Shown here piece by piece: positions 7,330-14,528 of a stretch of DNA of 14,528 nt. Every line of letters starts with the position of its first letter. The stretch's first letter is position 1. The position numbers were made by a program, and so were the translations under genes. This stretch comes from an uncultured Clostridia bacterium (lineage in GTDB: Bacteria; Bacillota; Clostridia; Christensenellales; Borkfalkiaceae). The notes below the pieces were generated by a model. The model did no database searches and was not told where the DNA came from. It was given only the letters and a program-made list of their open reading frames with translations. Where the stretch lies: the NCBI GenBank assembly GCA_947088135.1, contig CAMUFJ010000037.1, positions 1-14,528 of the forward strand. Reading direction: 5' to 3'.

Positions 7330-10185
7330 ATGCCGGAAATCAGCAAAAAATACGTGCCAGCACATATGTACGACAAAAACCCCAATCCCAAACTGTTAAA
7401 GTTTGTGCGTAAGGTGACAGATCGCCTTCCCGGAAAACTCAAAGGGATAAAAGCCGAAGACCCCGAATACTGGGGCTTCGCCTGCATTTTCGAGGACGAA
7501 ATGACCGTCGACGAGCGCGAAAATTCTCTCGATTTGCTTCTCAAAATGCAGACGAGAAAGAAATATCCCTACTTACAGTTAAAGAAGATGTCGAAACTCG
7601 ACGACGCGACCTTCGACGCCGTCGCCGATAAACTTTCCTATTTCGGAATGCTCGAATACGACTACGGCGACAAATATACCAAAGACGGACCGATTCCCGG
7701 CACGACCTATAATAAGGAAGACCGACACTATTGGGTTCCCCTCTTCGTTCCCGGTTCCGCCGAATACACCAACATGAACACCAAGCTCATGGATAAGCAT
7801 CCCGAGCTCGCCATGTTCTTCGAGCGAATGACCTTCCTCCCCTTGGAACACGTGACCGCAATGGTGCCTCCCGGAGGCGCGGGAATCGGGATGCACGTGA
7901 TTCCCGTGGAAAAAGCCATTTCCATGGAAAACACCACGATGGACATCGAACATATCTCCTATTGGCTGAAAAAGTACGAGGGGCATATCGGCGCTTCGAT
8001 CTGCTCCTGCCGTTACGGGAGGAAACAGCTTGACGAAGGCTGTGCGGACGATTATCGGGATTGGTGCATCGGCGTGGGCGATATGGCGGACTACTGCCGA
8101 GAAACGGGCAGAGGACGCGACATTACGTACGACGAAGCAATGGAAATTTTAAAACGCGCAGAAGACAACGGTTTTGTTCACCAAGTGACCAACATCGACG
8201 GCGAGAACAAGATTTTCGCCATTTGCAACTGTAACGTAAAAATCTGCAACGCCCTCCGCACCTCCCAACTTTTCAACACGCCGAACATGTCGGCTTCCGC
8301 TTACCGCGCGCACGTGGATAAACAAAAATGCGTTGCCTGCGGCGCATGCGTGGAATATTGTCCCGCAGGCGCGTTAAAGCTCGGACAAAAGCTATGCAAG
8401 GCGGACGGCACGGAAGTAAAATACCCCAAACAGCCCCTGCCCGACAAGCTGAAATGGGGCAAACACATGTGGGACGAGGATTACCGCGACAAGAACCGCA
8501 TTAATTGCCACGACACGGGAACTTCTCCCTGCAAGACGGCCTGCCCCGCGCATATCGCCGTCCAAGGCTATCTCAAAAAGGCTTCTCAGGGCAAATACAG
8601 GGAAGCGCTTGCGATCATCAAGAAAGAAAACCCCTTCCCCGCCGTATGCGGAAGAGTTTGCAACCGCCGTTGCGAGGACGCGTGCACCCGCGGCACGATC
8701 GACAGCGCGGTTTCCATCGACGCGGTAAAGAAGTTCATCGCCGAGCAGGATCTGCACGCCGAGCACCGTTACGTTCCCGATATCGTCGTCGCGTCCAACG
8801 TAGGGCGTTGGAAGGAAAAGATCGCCGTCATCGGCGGAGGCCCCGCAGGGCTTTCGTGCGCGTACTATCTCGCGCAGATGGGCTACTACCCCACCGTATT
8901 CGAAAAGAACGAAAAAGCGGGCGGTATGCTCACGTACGGGATTCCCTCTTACAAGCTCGAAAAGGACGTTATCGACGCCGAAATCGACGTTATGAAGGAA
9001 ATGGGCGTAGATATCCGCCTGAACATAGAAGTCGGCAAAGATATTACGATCGACGAACTGCGCGAACAGGGCTATCGGGCATTTTACGTGGCGATCGGCT
9101 GTCAGGGCGGTAAGCTCCCCGGCATCGAGGGGGAAACCGCAGACGGCGTGACTACCGCGGTGGATTATTTAAAAACCGCGAATACGGGCGCGGACGCGTT
9201 CAGAGGCGAAACGGTCGTAGTGGGCGGAGGCAACGTCGCGATCGACGCGGCGCGCGTTTCCGCACGGAGCGGAGCGGGCAAAGTGACCATGCTCTGCCTC
9301 GAAACGGAGGACGTTATGCCCGCAAGCAAGGAAGAGATTGCCGAAGCGCGCGAGGACGGCGTAAGCGTCAACTGCGGTTGGGGGCCTCAAAAAGTTCTCA
9401 CGGAAAACGGAAAAGCCGTCGGCGTTCTGTTTAAAAAATGCACGCGCGTGTACGATGAAAACGGGAAATTCTCTCCCCTTTACGACGAGAACGAAACGAT
9501 TACCATGCCAGCCGAAAGAGTGATTTTCGCGATCGGGCAATCGATCGTATGGGGCGATCTGTTAAAGGGAACCGCCGTAGAATTCGGCAAGGGCAACGGG
9601 CCGATCGCCGACGGACTGACTTACCAAACGGCCGAGGCGGATATTTTCGTGGGAGGCGACGTGTACACCGGCCCTAAATTCGCGATCGATGCGATCGCGC
9701 AGGGGCACGAGGCGGCGGAATCCCTTCACCGCTTCGTACAGAACGGACATATGACGATCGGCAGAAATCGCAGGGAGTATATCGGATTCAACACGGGCGA
9801 TATCCGCGTGGAGAGCTACGACAACTCTTCCCGTCAGGAAGCGGAGGGCGAACGGACGAAAACTTTTAAAGACACGCACGGGACGCTCACCGAAGAACAG
9901 GTGAAAAAAGAAACCGCGCGCTGTTTGGGTTGCGGGACGACGGTCGTCGATCCCAACCGCTGTATCGGTTGCGGACTTTGCACGACCAAGTGCAAGTTCG
10001 ACGCGATCACCCTTCACCGCGACCACCCCGAAGCGAGCAGAATGCGGGTTTCCGAAGATAAATTCAAGTATATTCTGCCCTATGCCGCAAAGCGCGGCGT
10101 GAAAATCTTGTTCTCCCCCAACAGCAAGGAGGACAGAAAGTTCGTGAAAGCGCGCAAAAAGGCCGCTAAGGAGAAAAAGGACTGA
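7330..10185 (+). CDS. GltD-like FAD/NAD(P) oxidoreductase with several Fe-S modules, between hypB and hypA
   Basis: A 951-residue multidomain redox protein, probably cytoplasmic. Residues 1-~320 form a cysteine-rich region ending in CSC (225-227), Cys238, Cys246, Cys256 and CNCNVKIC (299-306). A [4Fe-4S] motif CVACGACVEYCP is at 334-345. Residues ~393-480 are the Fer4_20 domain of the GltD/dihydropyrimidine dehydrogenase family: CKTACP, then NPFPAVCGRVC and CEDACTRG (Cys440, 444, 448, 452). The FAD Rossmann motif GGGPAG is at 502-507, a nucleotide site GGGNVAIDAAR at 632-642 and the FAD-closing GGDVYTGPKFAIDAI at 775-789. A C-terminal ferredoxin segment has Cys865, 868, 878, 881, 884 and 888, then a basic tail. 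Electron transfer between NAD(P)H and an iron-sulfur partner is expected; the substrate is unknown. GGAAGGG overlapping the end of hypB is its ribosome site. Placement between hypB and hypA suggests a tie to a nickel enzyme (inference). Confidence 0.88.
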   Translation: MPEISKKYVPAHMYDKNPNPKLLKFVRKVTDRLPGKLKGIKAEDPEYWGFACIFEDEMTVDERENSLDLLLKMQTRKKYPYLQLKKMSKLDDATFDAVADKLSYFGMLEYDYGDKYTKDGPIPGTTYNKEDRHYWVPLFVPGSAEYTNMNTKLMDKHPELAMFFERMTFLPLEHVTAMVPPGGAGIGMHVIPVEKAISMENTTMDIEHISYWLKKYEGHIGASICSCRYGRKQLDEGCADDYRDWCIGVGDMADYCRETGRGRDITYDEAMEILKRAEDNGFVHQVTNIDGENKIFAICNCNVKICNALRTSQLFNTPNMSASAYRAHVDKQKCVACGACVEYCPAGALKLGQKLCKADGTEVKYPKQPLPDKLKWGKHMWDEDYRDKNRINCHDTGTSPCKTACPAHIAVQGYLKKASQGKYREALAIIKKENPFPAVCGRVCNRRCEDACTRGTIDSAVSIDAVKKFIAEQDLHAEHRYVPDIVVASNVGRWKEKIAVIGGGPAGLSCAYYLAQMGYYPTVFEKNEKAGGMLTYGIPSYKLEKDVIDAEIDVMKEMGVDIRLNIEVGKDITIDELREQGYRAFYVAIGCQGGKLPGIEGETADGVTTAVDYLKTANTGADAFRGETVVVGGGNVAIDAARVSARSGAGKVTMLCLETEDVMPASKEEIAEAREDGVSVNCGWGPQKVLTENGKAVGVLFKKCTRVYDENGKFSPLYDENETITMPAERVIFAIGQSIVWGDLLKGTAVEFGKGNGPIADGLTYQTAEADIFVGGDVYTGPKFAIDAIAQGHEAAESLHRFVQNGHMTIGRNRREYIGFNTGDIRVESYDNSSRQEAEGERTKTFKDTHGTLTEEQVKKETARCLGCGTTVVDPNRCIGCGLCTTKCKFDAITLHRDHPEASRMRVSEDKFKYILPYAAKRGVKILFSPNSKEDRKFVKARKKAAKEKKD

Positions 10186-10529
10186 TGCACGAGCTTGGAG
10201 TCGTGTTTCACTGCATCAAGCAGATCAACGAAATCGCCGCCGAAAACAAGGTTGTAAAAATCAATTCGGTCACAATCGAGCTTGGCGAGGTTTCCACGGT
10301 GATCCCCTACTATTTCGAGGATTGCTGGAACTGGGCGGTGAAGAAAGAAACCGTTTTAAAAGACGCGAAAATCGTTATCGAAACCATTCGGGCAGTGACT
10401 CATTGCGAGGACTGCGGAGAAAACTACCCCACCGTGGCGCACGGAAAGACCTGCCCGCATTGCGGGAGCGCAAACACCTACTTGCTGACGGGAAACGAAA
10501 TCGTCATCAAGCAAATCGAAGCGGTTTAG
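10185..10529 (+). CDS. hypA: Nickel metallochaperone HypA
   Basis: A 114-residue protein that binds nickel and passes it to a target enzyme together with HypB. It begins MHEL, so the nickel-binding N-terminus Met1-His2-Glu3 is intact. The zinc site is two CxxC pairs, Cys74/Cys77 (HCEDCGE) and Cys90/Cys93 (TCPHCGS). Length and layout match the usual HypA family of about 113-120 residues. The ATG overlaps the upstream TGA by one base (TGATG), which indicates translational coupling with the oxidoreductase; AAGGAG lies upstream within that gene. It is the last gene of the operon. There are no hypC, D, E or F genes and no hydrogenase subunits in the window, so the client must be encoded elsewhere. 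Confidence 0.95.
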   Translation: MHELGVVFHCIKQINEIAAENKVVKINSVTIELGEVSTVIPYYFEDCWNWAVKKETVLKDAKIVIETIRAVTHCEDCGENYPTVAHGKTCPHCGSANTYLLTGNEIVIKQIEAV

Positions 10530-10533
10530 TTTC

Positions 10534-10622
10534 CTCTCTTTGTCCGCCCGTCATTTTCCCCTGCCAAGTCTATCATTCAACCCCATGCCCGTCATTCTTC
10601 GCTTGCTTGGCAATAAAGAGAG
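10534..10622. repeat. Nested inverted repeats and a short direct repeat downstream of hypA
   Basis: The outer arms CTCTCTTT (10534-10541) and AAAGAGAG (10615-10622) enclose inner arms TGCCAAG (10562-10568) and CTTGGCA (10606-10612). A 10-base direct repeat GCCCGTCATT occurs at 10546-10555 and 10587-10596. No coding capacity is evident. It may be a folded 3' untranslated region or a decayed repeat element. Confidence 0.4.
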
Positions 10623-10655
10623 CTTTTACAAGATGAATTGCTCGAATAAACCCGC

Positions 10656-10690
10656 AAAAAAAACGGCACGCTGTGCCGTTTTTTTATTTT
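10656..10690. terminator. Bidirectional terminator between hypA and the amidase gene
   Basis: Perfect stem ACGGCAC/GTGCCGT (10663-10669 with 10673-10679), loop GCT, flanked by A8 on one side and T7 on the other, so it can stop transcription in both directions. It serves the convergent hypB operon (plus) and the amidase gene (minus). Confidence 0.9.
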
Positions 10691-10696
10691 TACGGA

Positions 10697-11197
10697 TCAC
10701 TCGGAGCGCACCCCGAGGATATGGATGTAACGGATACGCTCGAACCGATAAGAATTGATCGGTCTGCCGTACGCGTCGTAAGAGTGCGCGGCAATGAGCG
10801 GAATCCCTCTCGAAAAACCGACGACCACGGGCGAATGGTAAAAATCGCCGTTGGCTCTGCCGAGCTGAATGATATCGCCGATTTCGATTTTATCGACGGA
10901 AACCTCTTCCGCAAAAGGGCCTGCGCCGTTGCCGATGCCCTTTTCGTTGCCCGTCATGAAATTGTAAAAATACTCGACCCCCGTCCAACTCGCCGTACGG
11001 TCGTTCGCGCTTTTGTAATACCACCCGAACGTTGGCGTAAAGTTCATCACTCCCGCTCCCGCAAACACGCATTGCGAAGCAAAGTTCGTACAATCTCCGC
11101 CCAAATCGTTAAAGTTGTAGTAGCCGGGATTGCGCCGAAACGCCCACCTTCTTGCAAATTCGACCGCCGCCCGTCTATCGTATTCTTTGATCATCAT
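10697..11197 (-). CDS. Amidase-domain protein (Amidase_6-like)
   Basis: A 166-residue protein matching the putative amidase domain family (Amidase_6, papain-like fold). It begins with YDRRAAVEFARRWA and RNPGYYNF, typical of the family. The likely nucleophile is Cys36 in GGDCTNFASQC, and the likely catalytic histidine is His121 in FYHSPVVVG. FGWYYKSAN and SWTGVEYFYNFM are also family features. The homologous domain in many Bacillota is secreted and often fused to other modules; here it stands alone with no signal peptide or membrane segment. It begins MM, and either ATG (11197 or 11194) could be used because only a weak GAAAG lies upstream. It lies 62 bases after the coaE stop, beyond the coaE terminator. 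No clear promoter of its own is visible, so it may depend on read-through. Substrate unknown; cell-wall peptide cleavage is possible. Confidence 0.85.
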   Translation of the reverse strand: MMIKEYDRRAAVEFARRWAFRRNPGYYNFNDLGGDCTNFASQCVFAGAGVMNFTPTFGWYYKSANDRTASWTGVEYFYNFMTGNEKGIGNGAGPFAEEVSVDKIEIGDIIQLGRANGDFYHSPVVVGFSRGIPLIAAHSYDAYGRPINSYRFERIRYIHILGVRSE

Positions 11198-11233
11198 ACT
11201 TTCAGCATATGAAACAGACCCTTAGCGGGTTAC

Positions 11234-11261
11234 AAAAAAGCGCGGTCGTGAGCCGCGCTTT
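11234..11261 (-). terminator. Rho-independent terminator after coaE
   Basis: On the minus strand, stem AAAGCGCGG/CCGCGCTTT (11261-11253 with 11245-11237) with a 7-base loop, running into a T tract. The stem starts inside the coaE stop codon. Confidence 0.85.
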
Positions 11262-11862
11262 ATATACCTAATTCCATTACAAGTTCTCGCGCGGAGGCAA
11301 ATAGCTCTTCCGGCGTTCCGTTGTTTGAAACGACGCGGAAATTGCTCAAATCGAGCTTGTCGTAATCCACTTGACGCGCCATTCGGGCAAGCACGTCCGT
11401 ATGCCCGCCGTCCCGTTTGTATACGCTCTCGATCCTCGCAGAACGCTCCCGCACGACGACGATCACGCCGTCGAATAAATCTTCGTACTTCCCTTCGAAA
11501 AGCAGAGGCACCTCCGCAAAGCAAACGGGAACGCCCTCCGTTTCCCGTAACAACCGTTCCATAATGCGGGGATGCGCGTAAGCGTTGAGCTTGTCCAACA
11601 GGCGTTGATCGCGAAAAACAGCTTCGGATAACCGTTGTCTTTGCGGTTCTTTCCCCACCGAATACGCGGGAAAGAGCTTCGCAAGTCCCGCGCGGTAATC
11701 CGCTTCCCGCCAGAGCGCGCGCGAAATATCGTCGCAGGAAAACACGGGGAATCCCAGCTCTTTAAGACACGCGCAAAACGTGCTCTTCCCGCTTCCGATC
11801 CCGCCCGTTACCGCATACCGTCTTGCAGAACGGGCTTTGATGTTTTCTCTATTTGGCGTCAT
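11260..11862 (-). CDS. coaE: Dephospho-CoA kinase
   Basis: A 200-residue P-loop kinase that phosphorylates the ribose 3'-hydroxyl of dephospho-CoA, the last step of coenzyme A synthesis. The Walker A motif GGIGSGKST is at 20-28. FSCDDISRALW (41-51) replaces the usual DADxxxH region, with an Asp retained. NAYAHPRI (93-100) and PLLFE (119-123) are characteristic of CoaE, and VVSNNGT (177-183) matches the C-terminal Asn-Gly signature. The N-terminus is about 15 residues longer than in many homologues, but the ATG at 11862-11860 has a strong AGGAG 5 bases upstream. The gene overlaps the end of polA by 14 bases in another frame, so the two are translated from one mRNA. The polA-coaE linkage is common in Bacillota, often with mutM/fpg between them; here that gene is absent. 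Confidence 0.95.
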   Translation of the reverse strand: MTPNRENIKARSARRYAVTGGIGSGKSTFCACLKELGFPVFSCDDISRALWREADYRAGLAKLFPAYSVGKEPQRQRLSEAVFRDQRLLDKLNAYAHPRIMERLLRETEGVPVCFAEVPLLFEGKYEDLFDGVIVVVRERSARIESVYKRDGGHTDVLARMARQVDYDKLDLSNFRVVSNNGTPEELFASARELVMELGI

Positions 11863-14386
11863 ACCAACTCCTGCCCGAAGACACCTCCGCAATGAGAGGA
11901 ACTTTGAGCTCGATGGCTTTCTCCATTTCCTCTTTAAGCATTTGCTTTGCGCGCTCCTCCTCTTCGCACGGGGTATCCAGCACCAGCTCGTCGTGAACCT
12001 GCAACACCATTTTCGTACGGTAGCCGTCCGCTTTAAGACGCTCGGCAACCCGAAGCATGGCGAGTTTGATGATCTCCGCCGCACTTCCCTGCAAGGGCAT
12101 ATTCATCGCCGCGCGTTCGCCGAAGGAGCGGGTGTTGTAATTGGAGGACGCAAGTTCGGGGATCATGCGTTTGCGTCCCAAAACGGTGGTGATATAGCCG
12201 TCCTGCTTGGCGCGCTTCACCGTTTCATCCATAAACTCCCGCACCTCGGGATGGGCGGCAAAATACTTGTCGAGGAAGTCTTGCGCTTCCGCGGCGGAAC
12301 ACCCCATGTCTTTGGAGAGTCCGAAACGGCTCATGCCGTAGATAATACCGAAGTTTACGGTCTTGGCACGGCGGCGCATGGCGGAAGTGACCTCCTCCCG
12401 TTTTACGCCGAACACCTTTGCCGCCGTTGCCGCGTGAATGTCCTCGCCCGCGCGGAAGGCGTCCACAAGCGCCTTACAGCCCGAAAAATGCGCCAAAAGC
12501 CGAAGCTCGATCTGCGAATAATCCGCGTCCACGAGCACGTTCCCCTCCCGCGCGATGAAGAGCTTGCGAAGCTCCCTGCCCGCCTCCGTGCGCACGGGAA
12601 TATTCTGCAAGTTGGGATTGGAACTCGACAGCCGTCCCGTCGCCGTCACCGTTTGGTTATAGGTGGTATGCACAATCCCGCCGAGCACGAGGGGGCGGAT
12701 CCCGTCGACGTAGGTGGATTGCAGTTTCTGAATTTCACGGTACTTTAAAATCAAGCCTGCGATCTCATGCTTTTCCGCAAGCTTTTCCAAGACGTCCGCA
12801 TTCGTGGAATATCCCCCGCGGATATTTTTGCGGATGCCCTTGCTGTCATAACCGAGCTTTTCGAAGAGGATCTCCGAAAGCTGAAAGGGAGAATTGAGGT
12901 TGAAATAGTCCACGCCCGCCATTTGGAAAATGTCTTGCGAAAGGGACTGCAACTCCTTATTGAACTTTTCGCTGAACTCGGGGAATTTCGCCATATCCAC
13001 ACGCACGCCCGTGCGTTCCATGTCGAGCAAAACGCCTGCGAGCGGAAGCTCTAAATCGTGATAGATTTGTTCCTCCGCGCTCCCCGCCAGCTCTTTCCGC
13101 ACGGCATCGTAGGCAAGACGGATTCCGTACGCCACGTTCTGGGGAGGCAAGTCGAAATCCTTCGCATAGCCTTCCTCTCCGCCCGCACGCGCGCCGAGCC
13201 CGCTCAAATGGCGCAGAAGGGAAACGTCCTCCACCTCGCACGCGAGGCTCGCGCCGACGTCGTCCAAGCGGTGCGCAAGCGCTTTGTAATCGGAAACAAT
13301 CGCCCGTTTCCCCGCCTTAAACAGCTCGTCGAACACGGGTTTGAGTTCGTTCAAAAAGAAGCCTGGCGTTAAAAAATCGGTGCGCACGGGGAAGCGGTAT
13401 TCCGTCTTGTCCCAAAAGAGATGGCACGCCGTTTCCGTCATACCGAACGAGAATTCCTTTACCTCCGCCAAAAGCGGAAGCACCGAATCAAAGTCGTTCA
13501 CCGTTTCTACGGGAACGCCGACCGTTTCCGCCTGCGAAAGATACTTACTCCCCACCAGCGTACGGAATTCCAGCTTGGAAAACTCCGTCCTTGCCTTAGG
13601 CGGGAAAGGCAGGCGAAGCGCAAAATCTTCAAGCCCGAGCGCAAGCGGTACTTCCGTGTCGATCGTAGCGAGCTTGCGGGAGAGATAGGCGACCTCCTTA
13701 TCCTCCGTAAGTTTACGTTGCAGAGAGGCGCTCAGCTCCCCGACGTGCTCGTAAACGCCGTCCAAATCGCGGTATTTCTGCAACAAATCGAGAGCGGTCT
13801 TGCCCCCCACGCCTTTCACGCCTGGGATATTGTCGGAAGAATCCCCCATGAGGGCTTTTTCTTCAATAATCTGCCAAGGCTCCAACCCCACTTTTTCCGT
13901 AAAATTGTCCGCGGTAAGGCGATCGAGGTCGCTCACCCCGCGTCGGGTAAAACAGATGCTCACGTTATCGCGCACGAGCTGGTAAGAATCCCTGTCCCCC
14001 GTATAGATGAGCACTTCCGCGTCTTGCGTTTTATGGGCGATCGTGCCGATAATGTCGTCCGCCTCGTAGCCCGCAAGCTCCACGGTGCAAATATCCATTG
14101 CGGAAAGCAAATCTTTCAGCACGGGCACTTGTTTTACGAGCTCGCTCGGCATGGGTTTGCGGGTCGCCTTATAACCGTCGAACATTTTATGACGGAAAGT
14201 TGGAGCGTGAACGTCAAACGCCACCGCAAGATACCGAGGTTCTTCCTCATCGAGAATCTTAAATAAAAGCTTAATAAAGCCGAAAATGCCGTTGGTCGGC
14301 AAACCGTCCTTCGTCGAAAACACACCCATTGCGTAAAACGCGCGATTGAGCAAACTATTTCCATCGATTAACACTAATTTGTCCAT
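11849..14386 (-). CDS. polA: DNA polymerase I
   Basis: 845 residues, the usual PolA length for Bacillota. It fills gaps and removes RNA primers in replication and repair. Residues 1-~290 are the 5'-3' flap nuclease, with LIDGNSLLNRAF (6-17), Asp111/112, GDRDS (130-134) and the helix-hairpin-helix motif GDSSDNIPGVKGVGGKTA (181-198). The 3'-5' exonuclease-like region (about 290-440) lacks the DxE metal site (FSFGMTETA in its place), so proofreading should be absent, as in B. subtilis PolA. The polymerase part has motif A VDADYSQIELR (Asp622), motif B RRRAKTVNFGIIYG (671-684) and motif C VHDE (797-800). Start ATG 14386-14384 matches the family N-terminus but has no ribosome site. The promoter at 14393-14421 puts the predicted transcript start on that ATG. 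It overlaps coaE downstream. Confidence 0.97.
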   Translation of the reverse strand: MDKLVLIDGNSLLNRAFYAMGVFSTKDGLPTNGIFGFIKLLFKILDEEEPRYLAVAFDVHAPTFRHKMFDGYKATRKPMPSELVKQVPVLKDLLSAMDICTVELAGYEADDIIGTIAHKTQDAEVLIYTGDRDSYQLVRDNVSICFTRRGVSDLDRLTADNFTEKVGLEPWQIIEEKALMGDSSDNIPGVKGVGGKTALDLLQKYRDLDGVYEHVGELSASLQRKLTEDKEVAYLSRKLATIDTEVPLALGLEDFALRLPFPPKARTEFSKLEFRTLVGSKYLSQAETVGVPVETVNDFDSVLPLLAEVKEFSFGMTETACHLFWDKTEYRFPVRTDFLTPGFFLNELKPVFDELFKAGKRAIVSDYKALAHRLDDVGASLACEVEDVSLLRHLSGLGARAGGEEGYAKDFDLPPQNVAYGIRLAYDAVRKELAGSAEEQIYHDLELPLAGVLLDMERTGVRVDMAKFPEFSEKFNKELQSLSQDIFQMAGVDYFNLNSPFQLSEILFEKLGYDSKGIRKNIRGGYSTNADVLEKLAEKHEIAGLILKYREIQKLQSTYVDGIRPLVLGGIVHTTYNQTVTATGRLSSSNPNLQNIPVRTEAGRELRKLFIAREGNVLVDADYSQIELRLLAHFSGCKALVDAFRAGEDIHAATAAKVFGVKREEVTSAMRRRAKTVNFGIIYGMSRFGLSKDMGCSAAEAQDFLDKYFAAHPEVREFMDETVKRAKQDGYITTVLGRKRMIPELASSNYNTRSFGERAAMNMPLQGSAAEIIKLAMLRVAERLKADGYRTKMVLQVHDELVLDTPCEEEERAKQMLKEEMEKAIELKVPLIAEVSSGRSWYDAK

Positions 14387-14392
14387 ACGATT

Positions 14393-14421
14393 ATTGTAAC
14401 ACGGTTTTGATATTTTTGCAA
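14393..14421 (-). promoter_or_regulatory. SigA-type promoter for polA-coaE, predicting a leaderless transcript
   Basis: On the minus strand, -35 TTGCAA (14421-14416), a 17-base spacer and -10 TACAAT (14398-14393). Only six bases separate the -10 box from the polA ATG, so counting +1 from the -10 box gives 14386, the A of the start codon. Confidence 0.75.
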
Positions 14422-14439
14422 GAATATTAAAAAAATCGC

Positions 14440-14468
14440 TTGCTTTTTTCAGGAAAATATTGTATAAT
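14440..14468 (+). promoter_or_regulatory. SigA-type promoter for tRNA-Leu
   Basis: -35 TTGCTT (14440-14445), a 17-base spacer and consensus -10 TATAAT (14463-14468). The predicted start near 14475 is about five bases before the tRNA. It is divergent from the polA promoter, with 18 bases between the two -35 boxes. Confidence 0.8.
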
Positions 14469-14479
14469 CAATATACTTT

Positions 14480-14528
14480 GCCGGTGTGGTGGAATTGGCA
14501 GACGCGCTGGACTCAAAATCCTGTGGTA
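14480..14528 (+). tRNA. tRNA-Leu, anticodon CAA (5' part, cut by right edge)
   Basis: Starts GCCGGTG-TG-GTGGAATTGGCAGACGC, the typical 5' half of a leucine tRNA with its large D loop. The anticodon loop CTCAAAA gives CAA at 14514-14516, which reads UUG. The anticodon stem CTGGA/TCCTG has one U-U mismatch. The variable arm and 3' half lie outside the window. Confidence 0.9.

Noticed and set aside
11198..11233. Promoter for the amidase gene (TTGTAA ... CATATG)
   Set aside because: The -10 match is poor and the start would fall on the ATG region; too weak to call.
11863..12084. Longer N-terminus for CoaE reaching into polA
   Set aside because: The extra residues are out-of-frame polA sequence; the family start and AGGAG favour 11862.

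Overview
The window reads as a chromosomal segment from a Gram-positive, anaerobic Bacillota, most likely a gut-type clostridium (a Christensenellales-like lineage is a guess). The basis is AGGAG-type ribosome sites, near-consensus SigA promoters, a lipoprotein signal, polA next to coaE, and an iron-sulfur-rich oxidoreductase. There is no phage, IS element or CRISPR array.

Left part (1-6194, minus strand): a surface-protein region. A 1534-residue membrane-anchored protein carries six N-terminal InlB-type B-repeats (Listeria-Bacteroides repeat, Flg_new) and one more near its C-terminus. After it come a lipoprotein with an internal duplication and a secreted protein that starts a B-repeat and runs off the left edge. 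The large gene and the lipoprotein each have a clear SigA promoter. The last two genes are 15 bases apart and probably share one transcript.

Middle (6195-10690, plus strand): an AT-rich spacer, then a tRNA-Pro with the rare anticodon AGG and its own promoter and terminator. A tight operon follows: hypB, a 951-residue flavin/Fe-S oxidoreductase, and hypA. The spacings are 1 base between hypB and the oxidoreductase gene and a 1-base stop/start overlap into hypA. The nickel metallochaperones HypB and HypA bracket a GltD-like enzyme with extra iron-sulfur modules. No hydrogenase structural gene and no hypC, D, E or F is present, so the nickel client is not visible. This is the most unusual arrangement in the window.

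Right part (10656-14398, minus strand): polA overlaps coaE by 14 bases, coaE ends in its own terminator, and a short amidase-domain gene follows. That gene converges on the hyp operon at a bidirectional terminator. The polA promoter sits so close to the gene that the predicted transcript starts on the A of the ATG, implying a leaderless mRNA. Back-to-back with it, a plus-strand promoter drives a tRNA-Leu(CAA) cut off by the right edge.
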